A stretch of 64,000 nt of DNA, from positions 1,426,001 through 1,490,000 of the forward strand of contig NC_030990.1 of NCBI RefSeq assembly GCF_000149955.1. Direction: 5' to 3'. The translations under genes and the position numbers were made by a program. The number at the start of each line of letters is the position of its first letter. Within the stretch, counting starts at the first letter, position 1. This DNA is from Fusarium oxysporum f. sp. lycopersici 4287 (Eukaryota; Ascomycota; Sordariomycetes; Hypocreales; Nectriaceae). Under the pieces are notes generated by a model. The model was not told the DNA's origin. It saw only the letters and a list, made by a program, of their open reading frames with translations, and made no database searches. This document shows, in pieces, positions 20,949 to 34,173 of the stretch.

Positions 20949-22768
20949 ATACAAACGATATGTGATAAGGTACGATTTGGGGGCATGTTGCCATGGTGGT
21001 GCTGGATCAGAGCTATGAGCTGCTTGCTTTTTTTCTCCTTCGGTGTGTCTTTATTGCAATATGAAACTCGAGAATGGGATAGTGGGCTTAAGCGTGTAGC
21101 TAGTTATACAGTCAACACTTTGATTTGGTTTTCTTCTTTTTATAATATTTATGTGTATGTGAATGGATATAAAGTATTGACTCTACATGGATGGAAGATA
21201 GAGTTTTATAAAGCATAAGTCTGACTTAAAGAGAGCAGTAGTTTCATTATCGTGAATATCCAGCAAGGATTAATACATCAAATTTAAAAATATATCGGTG
21301 ACAAGAGTCTTACCACATTTGCTGCAGTTATCCCCTCGCCTGAGTTATATCATAGAGGCTCGATTAGCCTTCAACGACCCAGGGTACTTTTGATCAAGCC
21401 TTGAATACCTTCTCGAACCTCTGGATATCCGGCTTCAACTCCGCGGCCTTGATAGGAAATATTGTACCAAATTGTGTATCTTATCAGTTGCAGGTGAGGC
21501 ATGTGATATCCCTGTGTTCGAGCACCTGGAGTCATGATTAGAGCGGATAGAACAATTCTTTGGGTTGATCTCTGCCATAATTGTTTAACATGCACAGAAT
21601 GGAACTCGCTGTTGACTATATTTTAACTCTTAATAAGTTGGCTTTAATTGTTTCGTTGTTGAAGAGCTTCGTTTGATCTTGGATCTAGAGTCCCGATAGA
21701 TAAGGAGAGGCATCACAGATAAACACCCTGACCACCCTCTCTTGCATTGCCCCTAATCATGCTAGATAACGGAGAGTTCATCCCCTTGTCACCCCGGATT
21801 TCTCCCCCACGCGGCGTGTAACTCGACCGCCGTGGCGATAATCTTGGCAAGTCTTTGATTCCGGGGTAGTTAATGTAGCAATTCTCGTCCTTGTGTGATT
21901 CTTGCGATGTGATCTGAACTTCACCAAGAAAGCATAGAAGTGCCACATATGATAACCATTCACAAAGTAAATCTCTCTAGAATAAACATAACCCCACGCG
22001 CTCTTACATGGGAGCCACATTCAACGGTACGGAGGGCGGATACGCGGGGGTGGTGAATGGCGTTGCCATGATATACTGTTAAACCTTGTTATGACAAACC
22101 AGCATCTTGATGTAAGGGGGCAGATAAACATAGTGGTGTTATGCATGACGAGGTGGCCGTTTATTAATCTATTATTCCTGGCTCTAAGATGATCACATAT
22201 AAGAAGCAGCTGAATTCCCTGTTTCATTTCAGCTACGTCGAGGCAGCCATCCCTCGTCATGTTCACTTTATCGACACGCACTCTTTTGCCAGCTCGTTGT
22301 TGGATGTGTCCTACTTAAGAGCACTCAGACATTTGAGCCAAGCATCTTTCATTTAGATTGATGGTGGCCTTCAAGCAAGAGACTTCCAACAAGTCTGCTA
22401 GTATCGGATCTCAGTCTCGCCGAGTTGCACGAGCATCACCCGGCCACAAATAAATGCTACCTTCAACGCACACCACAGGCTAATCGCAAAACAAATTGAG
22501 GGCAGAGGTAATTCGTTACTTTTATTTCATCCATTGACAAGTCATAATAAAATCGTTTAGGTTCCTAGACCAAACCTACGCCGGTAGGGACGCCTCTCCA
22601 AAAACACAACTCCTGCCGAAATGCAATGCCGCGTCGCCAGGTCTGCTCCGTTCCTTAATGGCCTCAGGACTGGGCTTCTAGATTCCCATGGACTAACTCT
22701 TCTTTTTTAACCCCTTTCCTGCTTTTGATGTCGTATTTTAGCCAAGATCCAGACGCCATGGGTTTCCA
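20949..22768. other. Gene-poor, AT-leaning region
   Basis: 1.8 kb of short unrelated open frames. The left end follows the decayed gene, the right end is the 3' flank of nmrA. I see no gene or repeat unit. Confidence 0.45.
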
Positions 22769-24157
22769 TTATGCTAACCACTCTTCCTCGTCCCGCTTGC
22801 GACCTTTTATGACAAGGCCGTCGTCATTATCGTCGTCGCTATCATCATCACCGTCGTGGATCCTCAGTTGCTCGACGTGGGTTGCTGTGTTGTGCACCTC
22901 CTCATCGTCACTCGCATCATCGTCCAGCATCCATGTGAGACCATTTGCTTCCTCTTCTATGGGGAACATCTCACGTGCGTATTCTTCGATACCTCGAGGG
23001 CCTTCCCACAACTCCAAGGCTTCGCTTGGGCAACTGACTTCGACCTTGGGGTCACCGAAGTAAGGCGGTTGCTTTCGAGGATCTTTCTGATTCGGGTCGA
23101 ACAGTTTCTCCAGACCGACGAGCTGTTCCCGGTAGCCTTCAGGGATTCGAACCTTGATTTCAATGGGACCTTGCACATAGCGCACAGGACGGCCAACTCC
23201 TTTAGAGAAGAGTCGACACACCTCCTTGGGTGTCAAGTATTCGTATGCAAGTGCGATGCGCTCTCCGTTCCATTTGCTTGGTCCATCCTTGAAGATCTGC
23301 AGGACTGCAGGACCAACATCGTGCTCGGCATCTAACCAGGGTAGCTTGGCGTCAGGATGAAAAGGTGCTTGCCATTTGAACGAGCCGTCCTTTTGAAGAT
23401 CCATGCAGAAAAGGGGATACTGAAGGGAGGTGAAATTGTTGTTGTAGATACCAGTGTACACAAAAGTGGCTGGTATTCTCAGTTTGCGCACATACTGCTC
23501 GACCTCGTGCTTGGCAGCCCAGAGGGGCAACGAGGGCCATTCGGGGTTGTAAGCACCATGGTCAGGCATGGATGAGTACACGTAGTGTTGGATTCCTGCG
23601 CGCTTAGCGGCGTCGGCTAGGGCCTTTCCGATTTGAATCTCGTCGCCGTAAAAAGTTGTATTTATGAAGGCGAGTTGTGCGCCGCGGAACAGACTTGCGA
23701 TCAAGTCGTAGTTGACGCCGACACCGGCCAGCGGGCCGTGCTTGGTAACATCACGATTTGCTTCAGAGGGCTGATGTCTTGTGTAGAGCTCGCCAACAAA
23801 TACGGTAACATTAGGATTCCCCGAAACTTCAGCAGCGACGACACCGTCGAGATTTCTCAACTGAGCGCGCACATGATAACCAACAGCAGTAGCGACGCGA
23901 ATGAAAGACGCAGCTTGTCGCCCGCTGGCGTTGATGACAGCGATCGTCTTGTCTGGGTTTGACATGAGCCTCTTATAAGGACGGAAGGTTAAAGAATTGT
24001 TCCTTGAATTTGCGAGCGGAGAAGAATCGGAATAAGAAGATCTGGAATGCTTGTGCTGCTTGTAAAAAACAGCAGGTTGAGTTTGAGCCTGGGCCTGGTC
24101 GCCGGGTATTCTAATGGGGATGCTGGCGGTCATGGACCCGTTTAGTTGAGCGGGCAT
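22769..24157 (-). CDS. nmrA: NmrA-like nitrogen metabolite repression regulator
   Basis: Single-exon 462-aa protein. NmrA binds NAD(P) and the GATA factor AreA/NIT2 and damps nitrogen-catabolite gene expression when good nitrogen sources are present (established for Aspergillus and Neurospora). A Rossmann fold begins near residue 70: TIAVINASGRQAASFIRVA is the NmrA version of the glycine-rich motif. Further marks are FINTTFYGDEIQIGKALADA and HYVYSSMPDHGAYNP. The first 64 residues are a Ser/Gln-rich extension; an internal Met at 65 would give a protein close to Aspergillus NmrA in length. The C-terminus ends in an Asp/Glu/Ser-rich stretch with DDDSDDDNDD. The upstream gap on its 5' side is about 6 kb, unusually long here. 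Confidence 0.88.
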   Translation of the reverse strand: MPAQLNGSMTASIPIRIPGDQAQAQTQPAVFYKQHKHSRSSYSDSSPLANSRNNSLTFRPYKRLMSNPDKTIAVINASGRQAASFIRVATAVGYHVRAQLRNLDGVVAAEVSGNPNVTVFVGELYTRHQPSEANRDVTKHGPLAGVGVNYDLIASLFRGAQLAFINTTFYGDEIQIGKALADAAKRAGIQHYVYSSMPDHGAYNPEWPSLPLWAAKHEVEQYVRKLRIPATFVYTGIYNNNFTSLQYPLFCMDLQKDGSFKWQAPFHPDAKLPWLDAEHDVGPAVLQIFKDGPSKWNGERIALAYEYLTPKEVCRLFSKGVGRPVRYVQGPIEIKVRIPEGYREQLVGLEKLFDPNQKDPRKQPPYFGDPKVEVSCPSEALELWEGPRGIEEYAREMFPIEEEANGLTWMLDDDASDDEEVHNTATHVEQLRIHDGDDDSDDDNDDGLVIKGRKRDEEEWLA

Positions 24158-27100
24158 GCTATAGCAGTGCGCTGATGCACTCTCTGTGTGAGCGGGAAGA
24201 AAAAGAAAATATCACGTCGCGATCGGAACTTGACTCGAGGGCTGAAGCCACCGGCCACGGAGCGGAGGCAGAAAGGCCTTTATTAGCCGGGTCGGAACAG
24301 AGCCACAGCCGGTATTATGTCGGGGGTGGTCCTCGGAATGCCGGTTTGGGAGGCAAAACAAGATATGACCACCAAGTGAAAGGTAAAGTTGAAAGGTACA
24401 GGCGACAGTCTGTACGTAAAAACTCAAGTGTGGTGGTGGATCAGAGGGTGAGCCAATGCAGGTGCGGAAGCCAAAACCACCAGCAGACAGCAGGGTATTG
24501 GTGGTCTGCTCGAAGCTGAGGAGGGAGAAGTAGGAGATCGTGAGAAAAGTCAAGAAGAGAGAGAAGAGGGGGAGGAAAATATAGAGAAACCCAGACAGGA
24601 CACAACAAAGCGACTGTCGACTAGTAAACTCGAAACCCCAGTAAAAGAAATAAAAAAGAGGTCACGATGCTCCGTCGCGGCGTTGCGCCAGGCCAGGCTT
24701 GCGCTCAGCGTGCAGTGCAGTGTGCGCGCCCCAGTTCCTAGGTGGATTTAAATAGGTAAGGCAATGGTAATCCAACAAACAACCCTGACCCAATGTGCGA
24801 TTGTGGGTGAAAGTGGAATTGGAAAAGGTTCTAGCGTGCTGCTTTCAGGGTCCTGTAAGCGACGACGCAGCTTCAAAGGGTGCGGATGCGTAGCGAAGAG
24901 AGCCGAGAACTCAGATGACGAAGTCAGGTTGAGATGGGTTGAGTCGAGAGGATGGTTCGACTTGCAGCTGTAACAAGGGGTTCCGTTGCACCGGTCAAGG
25001 TCGATCTCCTGCAAGAGATATATGGTCAAGTCGTCGTTCACGAATAGACACGAGAGCCGGGCTCTGTACAAGTATAAGATAGGTCGGCTGCGACTTCGGT
25101 CGGTGTGTGTAAGTAGAGCAGCGTAGCAAACCCAAGCAGGAGCAGAATCTATACCTATGTAAGGTATTCAAATGTAGGTATGGATGGTATGGTAAGGTAT
25201 GGGTGGTGTCGGTTTATGGCGTGCGGTTGCAGGTTGATAGCGAGGGGGTGTATGCGACATCACAACCAAGGTGTAGAGATAGCGCCGAGTCCTTGAAACT
25301 AACCTCACGCTCACACTCAGTCGGTGGGTACAGGTATGGATATCACTGAATGAAGCCACACACGAAGGGCCCTCGTGGGTACGATCTGGGGCCGACACCA
25401 AAAATATGATGGCGTCGATGAAGTCCAAAAAGGTTGTAGCTGGAGAGGGCCAAGACAAAAGCTGCAAGTAGCTCGAAAAGAATGAAGGGATCAAGAACAA
25501 CCTTGACGATGAATGAGGGGTCTGAGCTAAGCTGGCCACTTATTAACTTGTACTGGAAAATCTACTTTCAACTTTTATTTAAGTATTAGTTCAAGCTTGG
25601 CGTCAAGCATACGCTGCAGTTCAGTTTGTCTGCGTGACGATTAACCGCGTAGCATAAGGCAGCGAATGAAATTGTTTGCCTGCTTTCTTATCATTCATCC
25701 TGCGGGTATTTTACTTTGTCTCATTCAAAGACGGTTCCTGATTTGGCGGGGTATCGCAATAACAGCAACACTCAAGAGCTTACACAAATAGGGTGTCAGG
25801 GCTGATGACTATGCGTGCAGAAGCGCAGTAGAACAGCATGGAAAGAATGGGGAAATGGGGAACAAGATTCAAGATTGCGGGTTGGAAACTGGGGATGGAT
25901 GCTCGCCAACTTGGCTTGTTCGATAATAGAAAACTAGAGGAAGCAAGAGGATAGAGGGGGAGCACCAAGCGATAACGAAGACCGGATTCATCGTCACAAT
26001 GGGAAAGTAAAGTGACCAGAAGTTCCATAACCACACCCGGACCGGCAAGCAGAGACCGACTCGACCGACTGATAAGAGAATTGAAAAGAAACGCCATCTT
26101 TAATTCAACGTCACTACAGAAGTACCCTGCACTATCAAGGTACCTTTGTTGATGGTTCGACTCAAGCCAAGACACAGGTATCGTGGCATGATAGGAGTAC
26201 ATTAACAGTTGCCCTTTTTGTCCATTAGGATTTCGGTCAGCAAGTCACCTGTCTCGCCTTGCCTCTCCTCTAACCTTCTTGAACCTAGACGGAACCACTC
26301 CGAGTCTTCTTATCAGTACTTCCACCAAGTACCTTTCCGGATGAAACGGGTTTAACTCTTGACCGTCCTTTTAAATGAAGAGATTTTCCTCACTTACTCA
26401 GGACAGGGCAAGATACGAAAGATAAAGAGACCTGATGTTGCCTTTTCGACCCCAGGTGACGCCTACAGGCGCCCCTGCACCAGGGCTGCATTCCCATGGG
26501 TGTTGGAAGTAGTTGTTCGGTGGGCCATTTACAAACGTCAAAACAGACCACCCAAGTACAGGTTACCTTACCCTCATGATGATGATGGAAATAATGGTTT
26601 CCGGGGAATTCAGAGGCGTTACGTTAACTCACCACCCAATATGAAAGCTGGAGCCAATGCCAGACGCGCACGGCAACAGGGTCACCAAGGGTAAAAAAAT
26701 TCAAATCGGCCGGCTACGCCTTGAAAAAGCTTCTGGAGCCGTCAAGGTGGATAGAGGATCGGCCAAGATGGTCAAGCTTGGACCAATCGGGGCAAAAATT
26801 GATTGCTCGTGGTATGAGCCTCCTTGTTTCCAGGTTATCACTATCAATCTTACACCACGAGCTGACCTCTCGAGAGCCTGCTGGATGTCGTTAGAAGGCG
26901 AAGGTTTGGACGCAATACCACCGAAACTCGTGTTCCCATTTGCCCCTCCAGCAACGCCATCGAAGGCCTCATTTCACTCACATCTGGCTGTGAAAAAGCT
27001 CATCTTCTTCTCGGTCTCCCACTTCGTGCTTGTTAAAAACTTCAAAGAAGACCCTCTCTTCGACTAAAACCAGCACAGATTGAAAGTCCGGGGATGGCCA

Positions 27101-30100
27101 ATCACACCGAGATTAGTCCAAGCTTGTCTCTGAATCGGCGATCCAGGCCGCTGGGCTTATCGCCCAGAACTCACTGATGTATTGCTATCTCCAGGTCGGT
27201 GTCTCGGAGTCAACTGACATGGAAGCTTATTTAGCGCCCCATGTTTGTATCAGCCATGAAGTCAGCCTACTGTCGGATAGGTGTAGGTTAATATTTCCCT
27301 GCATAATAAGTGAGTTGGAGATTCGACTCGTGAGCGGCCGATCTGGGTAACATCTCGGCAGCTCTTGCATATCTGTCGTCGAGTTGAATTGTCATTTTAA
27401 CCATGATGATGGTGTTGGTGTCCAACAAGGAATTCCAGGTCCAGGTCCAACAACCAGACAAATGCAGTGCCACCCATGTCATGACATGAGAGACAATTTG
27501 ACAAACGACGGGGATGCTCCAGGTTCCAGATTGCGGAATCGGCCATACCCCAACACCATCATTCGCCAATAGGCGCCGGTCCTCATTCCCATTACATAGC
27601 TTTTACTCGATTCCATCTACAATGTTGTTGTCGGGACATATAGATAGAGAATTAGAGTAATTTGCTTTCTCCTGTTCGGTTCATGTTAGCCTGATGAATG
27701 TATCACAAGACCACGGCTGGTCCGTCCCTTGATATTGACCTGGTCTAGTACCTGTTTGCTAAATCAACCCCTCATTACCACCTAACAGTACGGCGCACAT
27801 TAAGCAGACAAGACCATCATGGAATTGACCTCTCCATTTTTGGCCTCTGCGGCGCAGTGATTCCCCCACGATTGGCACGTATGGCGCGATACTACCTCCT
27901 CCACACTATCATCAACCCAATATCAGGTCGGAGAGGGGAGCCGATGTCTCATGTACCTCATCACTCCTCACTTCTCCTCATTTCATGATGGTGACTGCAT
28001 TGCAGCCGAGGCATACTGGCATGAGTTGGTCGGAGAGGAGGATGGTCTAACTCATGATCTCTGTCTGGGCACGGAATACACAAGACAGTTATAGGTTGCC
28101 GCACGAGCTGAAGCATCAGGCTTGCATATTGGACAGGTCAGTTGCACTGACTTCAGCTTTGTCGCCGACATGCCGAACTTTGATAGGGCAGGCGCTTATT
28201 AGTTATCAGTCCCAGAAATATTACCCGTAAATGGCAGTTGTTTTTCACTTCAGAATACACCTATCTAATCTATTGACTTACAGACGTTCCCTCAATTTCT
28301 CAACCTCTTCTCTACCCTTCTTCCACCTTCACCATCATGAACGATCAAACCACAATGTTACCAACCATTGCCAAGCCCATTAAAACCACCCTGAGGCTCT
28401 GCCCGTGATCAACCTTATTAGAGTGTTAATCAATCTAAGCGGGCAGCCGGCCGTACCAACCAGCAGAGGAACAGTATACCGGTACTACTGGGAGGTCAAC
28501 AAACGATCCATGACTTTACCTGCCCTCTACGAACGAAACAGATCTTCGCATCCCCGCGGGAGCGAACCGACTAGGAACGCACGCTCCCGCTACTAAATTG
28601 AGGTCCGGGTCCAGGTCCATGATCCAGGTCTTGGTCTCTTTCTCCTTTGGAGCTGGAGACCCAGTTGGCCGGCGGCCAGATATTTGGTGGTATTCAACCC
28701 CAAAAAGACAAAGACCAGGGCAGAAAGCTGCCCACGATAGAAGTGGAGGTGGTTGAAGAAGTGCCGAAGTAGCGTTCAAATTAGGTAAAAGTATCCATGC
28801 AGTACCACGACTCTCCAGTCAAAATTTTTCAACCCGAATCCATTTCTCATCGACTTGACAACACGTCCAACATCAAGCTGCCTATTTGTTCGTGCAACTG
28901 ATAGCGGCGTCGTGGGATGGCGATGAAGCCCTTGTTGGTCACCAGACTCGCAAACGAAATGAAATGAAACGAAACGATTCTATGCTATACCTGTTGAGAG
29001 TTCTCCATCGTGGCGGATGGCTTCCCCTAGTGTGCGGTACTGTCATGGTTATTACTATGGCGGAAGCATTGTTGACTTGATCTTATAGTGGACTGTGCAG
29101 TTTCTTAATAGATTGGATGCTTGAAGGCATTTTCAGAATTCCTTAGGGTATTTTTACTTTATTCAATACAAATCACTGATGTTTTTCATTACGAACCAGT
29201 CTAGAAGACGGTCGAAACAGTCCATCGCTGGGACTTCACGCTGCCAACAATGATTGATGTTGCTCTTGTGCAACTTTGATTTGCATGAATACCTTTTGGT
29301 CCTCCAGGGTTAATCGGCTCAGGGGTGGTTTGCCGGTCACCTGCTCAATACACGGCGTACGGACCCGGGCGTCATGCTCTAGAACCGTGGTTTTGTTCTA
29401 GAAGGTTCAGATTGCGAATTGGCGGTCTATCAAACGCAATCACACGACCTGATCAATAGATATTACTTTCAATATTGGATTGCACTGCAAGCCGACATTC
29501 TCAAACGTACAATATACTTCGGCCGGAGTTCCGTGCTGTTTATATGGTGTTGTGCAAGTGTATGTTGTGTCGACGGATGGGATCCCGACGCCGCAACTGA
29601 TATGACCATCTCCGCGGAGCATACGACGCCACTAATTTTATCAACCAATTCCCCGGATCGACGTCATACATCCCTGTAATCACCATGATCCTTTGGATTG
29701 GGTTCAGTTGTTATCATATCGTGTATTGACATGCTTATCGGTGGGTGTTTCAAGGCGAACACGTCAGCCATTTCGCAATATTGGTGATACTGTCACAATG
29801 ATGATCTTGTGCCGACTGTTCAATCACCAAATACTGCGGCAATATTGCCTGTTGGCAAAAAGAAGAAACAAAGGTCAAGCGTGAGAAGCCTGAATCCTCT
29901 CCCACTTCGAATTATATGTTCCCTGATATGAGCTTCATCCAGATCATCAACATCTAAATGCTCTGCGGGGATTGCTAGCTAGTTCCCCGGATCTTGTTTC
30001 CCCAGAAAGCGGACCTAGCTCGGAATGTTGTGTATGCATTGCATGGCCCGATGGTTGTAACGGTTCGTGAGGGCCACACCACCCTTTCGTTTGTCGAAGC

Positions 30101-30291
30101 GGTGACATATCCCGAGGACAATCTGTCTCAAACGTTATCAGCATTCTCACCTTGCTATCTGACTCAACAAGTTGTCAACAAGAGATACGATAAGCTGTCG
30201 TGGTCAAATCCTGGTTTCAGATTGGCAATATGATCGACTCTACGGATAGTATAACCATAACTACACTTCTAAAGATGTTGATTGATCATCC
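24158..30291. other. 6.1 kb region without a recognisable gene, upstream of nmrA
   Basis: The first 600 bases contain purine-rich runs on the plus strand (GAAGAAAAAGAAAA near 24195; AAGAAGAGAGAGAAGAGGGG near 24551-24571), that is a pyrimidine-rich leader for nmrA, and a TTTAAAT box near 24747. Beyond that there are only short open frames. Two places carry clustered GGTCCA units (27433-27450 and 28600-28622). No tRNA, transposon or decayed gene could be supported. It may contain long non-coding transcripts or regulatory DNA. Confidence 0.4.
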
Positions 30292-32843
30292 TCAAGTGGA
30301 TTCAGGATGATCTGGAATCCAGATTCCTGAACCCATGATATCCATTTGTTCCAAAGGTGGTGCCCTCTCTATCCACGTCTGACCAGTGTCCTCGTTGCGT
30401 CCAGCATCATGACTGTGAGCCAGCGATATGTCGAGGTAACGCTGCCGAGATTGTTAGTTTGCCAAATGCACAGCTTTCATGGATAACGACCACGACGCAA
30501 CTTACCCAGTCCATGTTGCTAGCTGCAGTATCCATCCAAGCCGGATCAAACTGAAGACCTTCCGTTCCCATATTCGTAAAGTTCATGCTAGTTCCTGCAT
30601 CTCCTGCCAGATTAAGATCCAGGGGTGTCTGGTCTGATGTAGATCCCGTTGATGAGCCTATCCTTGTCAGTATATCTCTTATCTATCGTATTTTCTCGGG
30701 ACGTCTTACCCAACCCCAGAGTCGATAGCAGTGCCGGATCACCTCCGATCGACCCCAGTGTGCTAGGGTCTACAGATGGAGCCCCAAGCGAAGAGTATTC
30801 CTTATCACCATTAACACTGGGAACAGCTTGCTCAAGGGCATTCGCCGGCTCTTCGACTGGAGCTCCGAGCTTGGCCAACATTGTAGCCAGTGTATCTGCT
30901 GTCTTCTTGACTTCCACTGCGTCTCGTGACACATCTGCCCAGATGAGCCAAGACCTCTTGATCATGCAAATTAGTTCGTCTTTAGTCGGCGTTGGTGCAG
31001 TCTGCGACATCCAGTCATAGTCACTTCCAACCTCTGAGTAATTTTCGTTCTTGACGACGAGGTAAAGCACCATTGCGGCCATGAGAAAGTCATGAACCGC
31101 GAGGGACGAGACAAACCAACCATGCTGGCTCAATACGTGACCTGGCTTGCAAGCTTCCCAAATAATGTGTTGGTAATTGAGCAGCGACAAAGCACCCTCC
31201 AGACATTGCCTGCGTGAGTAATCATGCTCACGTTGCGGTATTGCCTCTGCGAGATACCGACGATGCAATACAATACGGCATTTGTTGTATAGAGCTGTCA
31301 ACCCGAAACGTTGGATGAGCAGAACGGGCGGATCACCAACACACTCATCTAGTGGCCGTACCATCATGAAAGATGGGACACTCTTCCAGGTCTCGTGCAG
31401 CAAGTTGTCGAGCTTGGCGACCTCAGCATAACTTGGCGGTGTCAGGGCATGAGCTTGTCTCGCGATCTGTCCAAACACCCGAAGAATCTGTGTCTTATGG
31501 ATTGGATATGTCATGGAGGTCCAGTCTGTAGGTGGTCGACTAAGAGGCAATTCCGTCGAGTCTTCGTCAAAGTCATGGTCGTCTAGATTTCGTGGTACTG
31601 CAGTATCAGTTTCTATACCTTGTAGCATGCTCGGGAGGCCCATGTGGAAAGAAACGAGAAGTTCGACTTGAATAGCCATGTTCCACATGCGCCTCCGCAT
31701 CTCACCCTCATAAGGTGAGATGTTCGCCAGTTTGCTTGGGTCTCTATGGAGACCCATCTTGAGCATCAGACGGATACACACGCCTGAGAGTACGTAGCAG
31801 TTCATTTGAGCTGCACGATTAAAGAGGAAAGATGACTCGACGTAGAGCAAGAACGCTGGGAGCGTCGCCGAAGATGGTTGTGTGTATTTGCCCCAGACGA
31901 GAGCCCATCCAGCACAGGCCTTGTAGTGACGGATCCTGTCCTGAGCTGGGAGAGGAGAGTCACCCTCGAGCTCACTCGAGTTGATAAAGTTATTGAAAAA
32001 GACGCCAAGGCTGAGCATCATGAATAATTGCGCTATCCAATGCAATGATGCTTCGTTAGGGTCTTGCCAGAACTTAGAATACTGCCTGGTAAAAACTGGC
32101 CGGTGAACAATATCTGGCAATTGTTAGTAAAAGCACTGGGTGTTTAGCGGGACATACTAACGTTGCGAAGGACTCATCGATGCAAAGTAACGCGAAAGAA
32201 GTCTGTCTGCGACCTTTCTCTCCGGTAGGCGACTTAGCAGCTCCTCTCGGTTCCTTGGTCCAGCTCTTGTGTTCAACATGACTTCTGTGGGATCAATCTC
32301 ATCGTCTAGGATTTGATCCTCACCCGCTTCTTCAGGCTGCTCAAAGTAGTCTTTCAAGTCCTCAATCTAACTCACTGTTAGCCTCAGCTCCATATGCTCA
32401 TCGCAGACTCCTATATGAATACGTACATCTTCCAGCATCGCCATACAATGCGTTGCGCCCACGTAGGTTGCCCCTTTCTCGCTGTGTACGACATGGCCTT
32501 GGACGTCCGGTCCTGTAGCAGTACCGTTCGCCAATCCTGCCCCGGCTCCAGCACTTGCATGGGTTCCTGGGGCTGTACCTTCAGAGTCCATCATCTCCCG
32601 CACCATACCCTCGAGACGCTTCAAACGTGCGGACATGCCTTTGGCAGGCCGTTTCCGTTCAGGTTTTGGGGCATAGGCACACTGAGATGCGCGTCCCTTT
32701 TTGGAGCATTGCCCACATGGTTGCTCTCTATCACATTTCAACTTTGAGTTGCGGCATGGTGCGCATGAAAGAAGAACGCGTGAGCGCTTCTGGCGGGCTT
32801 CAGATGTTGATGACTGATCATTATCATTTGGGCTGGAATCCAT
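30292..32843 (-). CDS. Zn2Cys6 fungal transcription factor with fungal-specific TF domain
   Basis: Predicted 775-aa nuclear regulator. Exons 32843-32427, 32366-32162, 32113-30710, 30657-30506, 30441-30292, all joined in frame. The binuclear zinc cluster lies at about residues 27-55: C-x2-C-x6-C-x5-C-x2-C-x8-C, starting SCAPCRNSKLKC. It is followed by a basic linker and a short coiled coil (SARLKRLEGMVREMMDSE). The middle-homology region is recognisable by HIVHRPVF, LYVESSFLFNRAAQMNCYVL and MGLHRDPSKL plus EGEMRRRMWN. The last exon (starting RYLDISLAH) is the least certain: its acceptor is good but the tail matches nothing I know. Target genes cannot be inferred and no pathway genes lie next to it. 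Confidence 0.85.
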
Positions 32844-33393
32844 CTGCGTCAGATAATGCGCTGGTGTGAGAGGTATCCGAAGGTCGAGGAATGATTCTAT
32901 TGTCTGCAATACTAGACAGTGGGTAGTACTGACTTAATGTAAATCGTTTTTGACGGTTTGATACAGAGGTTTGAAAGTGAGTGTGTATCTTAAGATGTAT
33001 GTCAGACGCAAATACATAGTGAGGTACTGATGAACACCCAATCACATGTCACTACAGGATTCATGGCCACTTATATCCGGGGTACACTGGGTGAGTTCAA
33101 CAACGGTCGTTGGGCTAAGTGAGTTATATACTCAACTAAACCGACTTCGAAACAAAAGAGACACGGCCTAAGTGAACACTAGACATCTAATTGAATAGGT
33201 AGCTTGCCAATATACTATGAATGAGGGTGAATATACGTTGAATTTTGTGCCTAGCTACCCTAGAACATCGCATAACAACCCTGTCAAATAGTAACCAGGC
33301 TCAACGACATTAGTACTGGCCAGAACCCAGCTATGCGATGCGTCGTAAACTCGTAAATGCAAATTCCCCATTCCCAAACAACAAAAAGAACAC
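32844..33393. other. Promoter of the Zn2Cys6 gene and 3' flank of FCF1
   Basis: 550 nt between two minus-strand genes. No open frame of interest. Confidence 0.5.
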
Positions 33394-34173
33394 CTAGGAG
33401 TCAGGCGCACCTGGCAACCTCTCTATCACGTACTTGGCCCTCGCCACACTCATGATTGGCACACCAGGAATCTTTCGTAGCCGTTGCTTGAGTGCCTTAT
33501 CATTTGTACCCACGATATAGATCCTGGATTTCTGCACCCTGTCTACTAAACAATCGTCTGCATAGGTGCCCTTGTGGTCGCATTCAAGCCGTGTCCATCG
33601 TTCGTCTCTTGCAACCCTTAGGGCCAGTCGATACTTGGGTCCGAGCTTCTCAAGTTCGCTCATCTAAGAGTGGAAACACCTGTTAGTCACGGTACAAAGG
33701 GTTCAAGCTTGGAGCTGGAGGCTTACCACACAGGATGTGATGATAGGGTTACACTTCGCATAGAGGCAGTCCATCATGGAGTCGAGAAGAGAGAGCTTTC
33801 GCTGAACCGAGTGACTGAGAAAGTTGGTATCTACGAGAACGTTGTAGGGAGGAACGAGAGCTGTGTTGTGTTGAAAGAACATGTTGCTGGGCATCTGAGG
33901 CGCTTCTCGGATAAGCTCGCCGTTGATGGTCTTCTTTTCCTTCTCCTTCTGAGCGAGCTCAGCCTTGAGTTTGTTTTCCTTTAGTCTGGCATCGCGACGA
34001 CCGATAACTCGTTTCACCTGTTGCGTATTATGGTCAGCATTTGAAGTGCTTTTGACGTTTGCGCGCCCCATCTTCATCGTCGTGGATATGTTGAAATTTG
34101 GGCAACTTTTGCGCTGCTTATCGATAAGGATGCATACCTCTGCGAATTTGCGAGTCTTTTTCTGAACACCCAT
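33394..34173 (-). CDS. FCF1: rRNA-processing endonuclease Fcf1 (Utp24), PIN domain
   Basis: Predicted 198-aa nucleolar component of the small-subunit processome. Fcf1/Utp24 is the PIN-domain nuclease implicated in early pre-rRNA cleavage at A1/A2 (established knowledge). Exons 34173-34138, 34017-33727, 33663-33394. It starts MGVQKKTRKFAE, then VKRVIGRRDARL and a basic helix. The PIN core shows VLVDTNFL with the first catalytic Asp, CNPIITSCVMSELEKL, and the Asp-rich part DDCLVDRV...GTNDKALKQRL. The size fits the family (about 190 aa). It is head-to-head with RFC4, 347 nt apart. Confidence 0.95.

Noticed and set aside
23140..23165. GGTTCGAATCCC-like string on the minus strand resembling a tRNA T-loop
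   Set aside because: It lies inside the nmrA coding sequence and no cloverleaf can be drawn around it.
30292..32843. A secondary-metabolite cluster around the Zn2Cys6 regulator
   Set aside because: No polyketide, peptide synthetase, terpene or tailoring genes lie next to it; neighbours are housekeeping genes or gene-free DNA.
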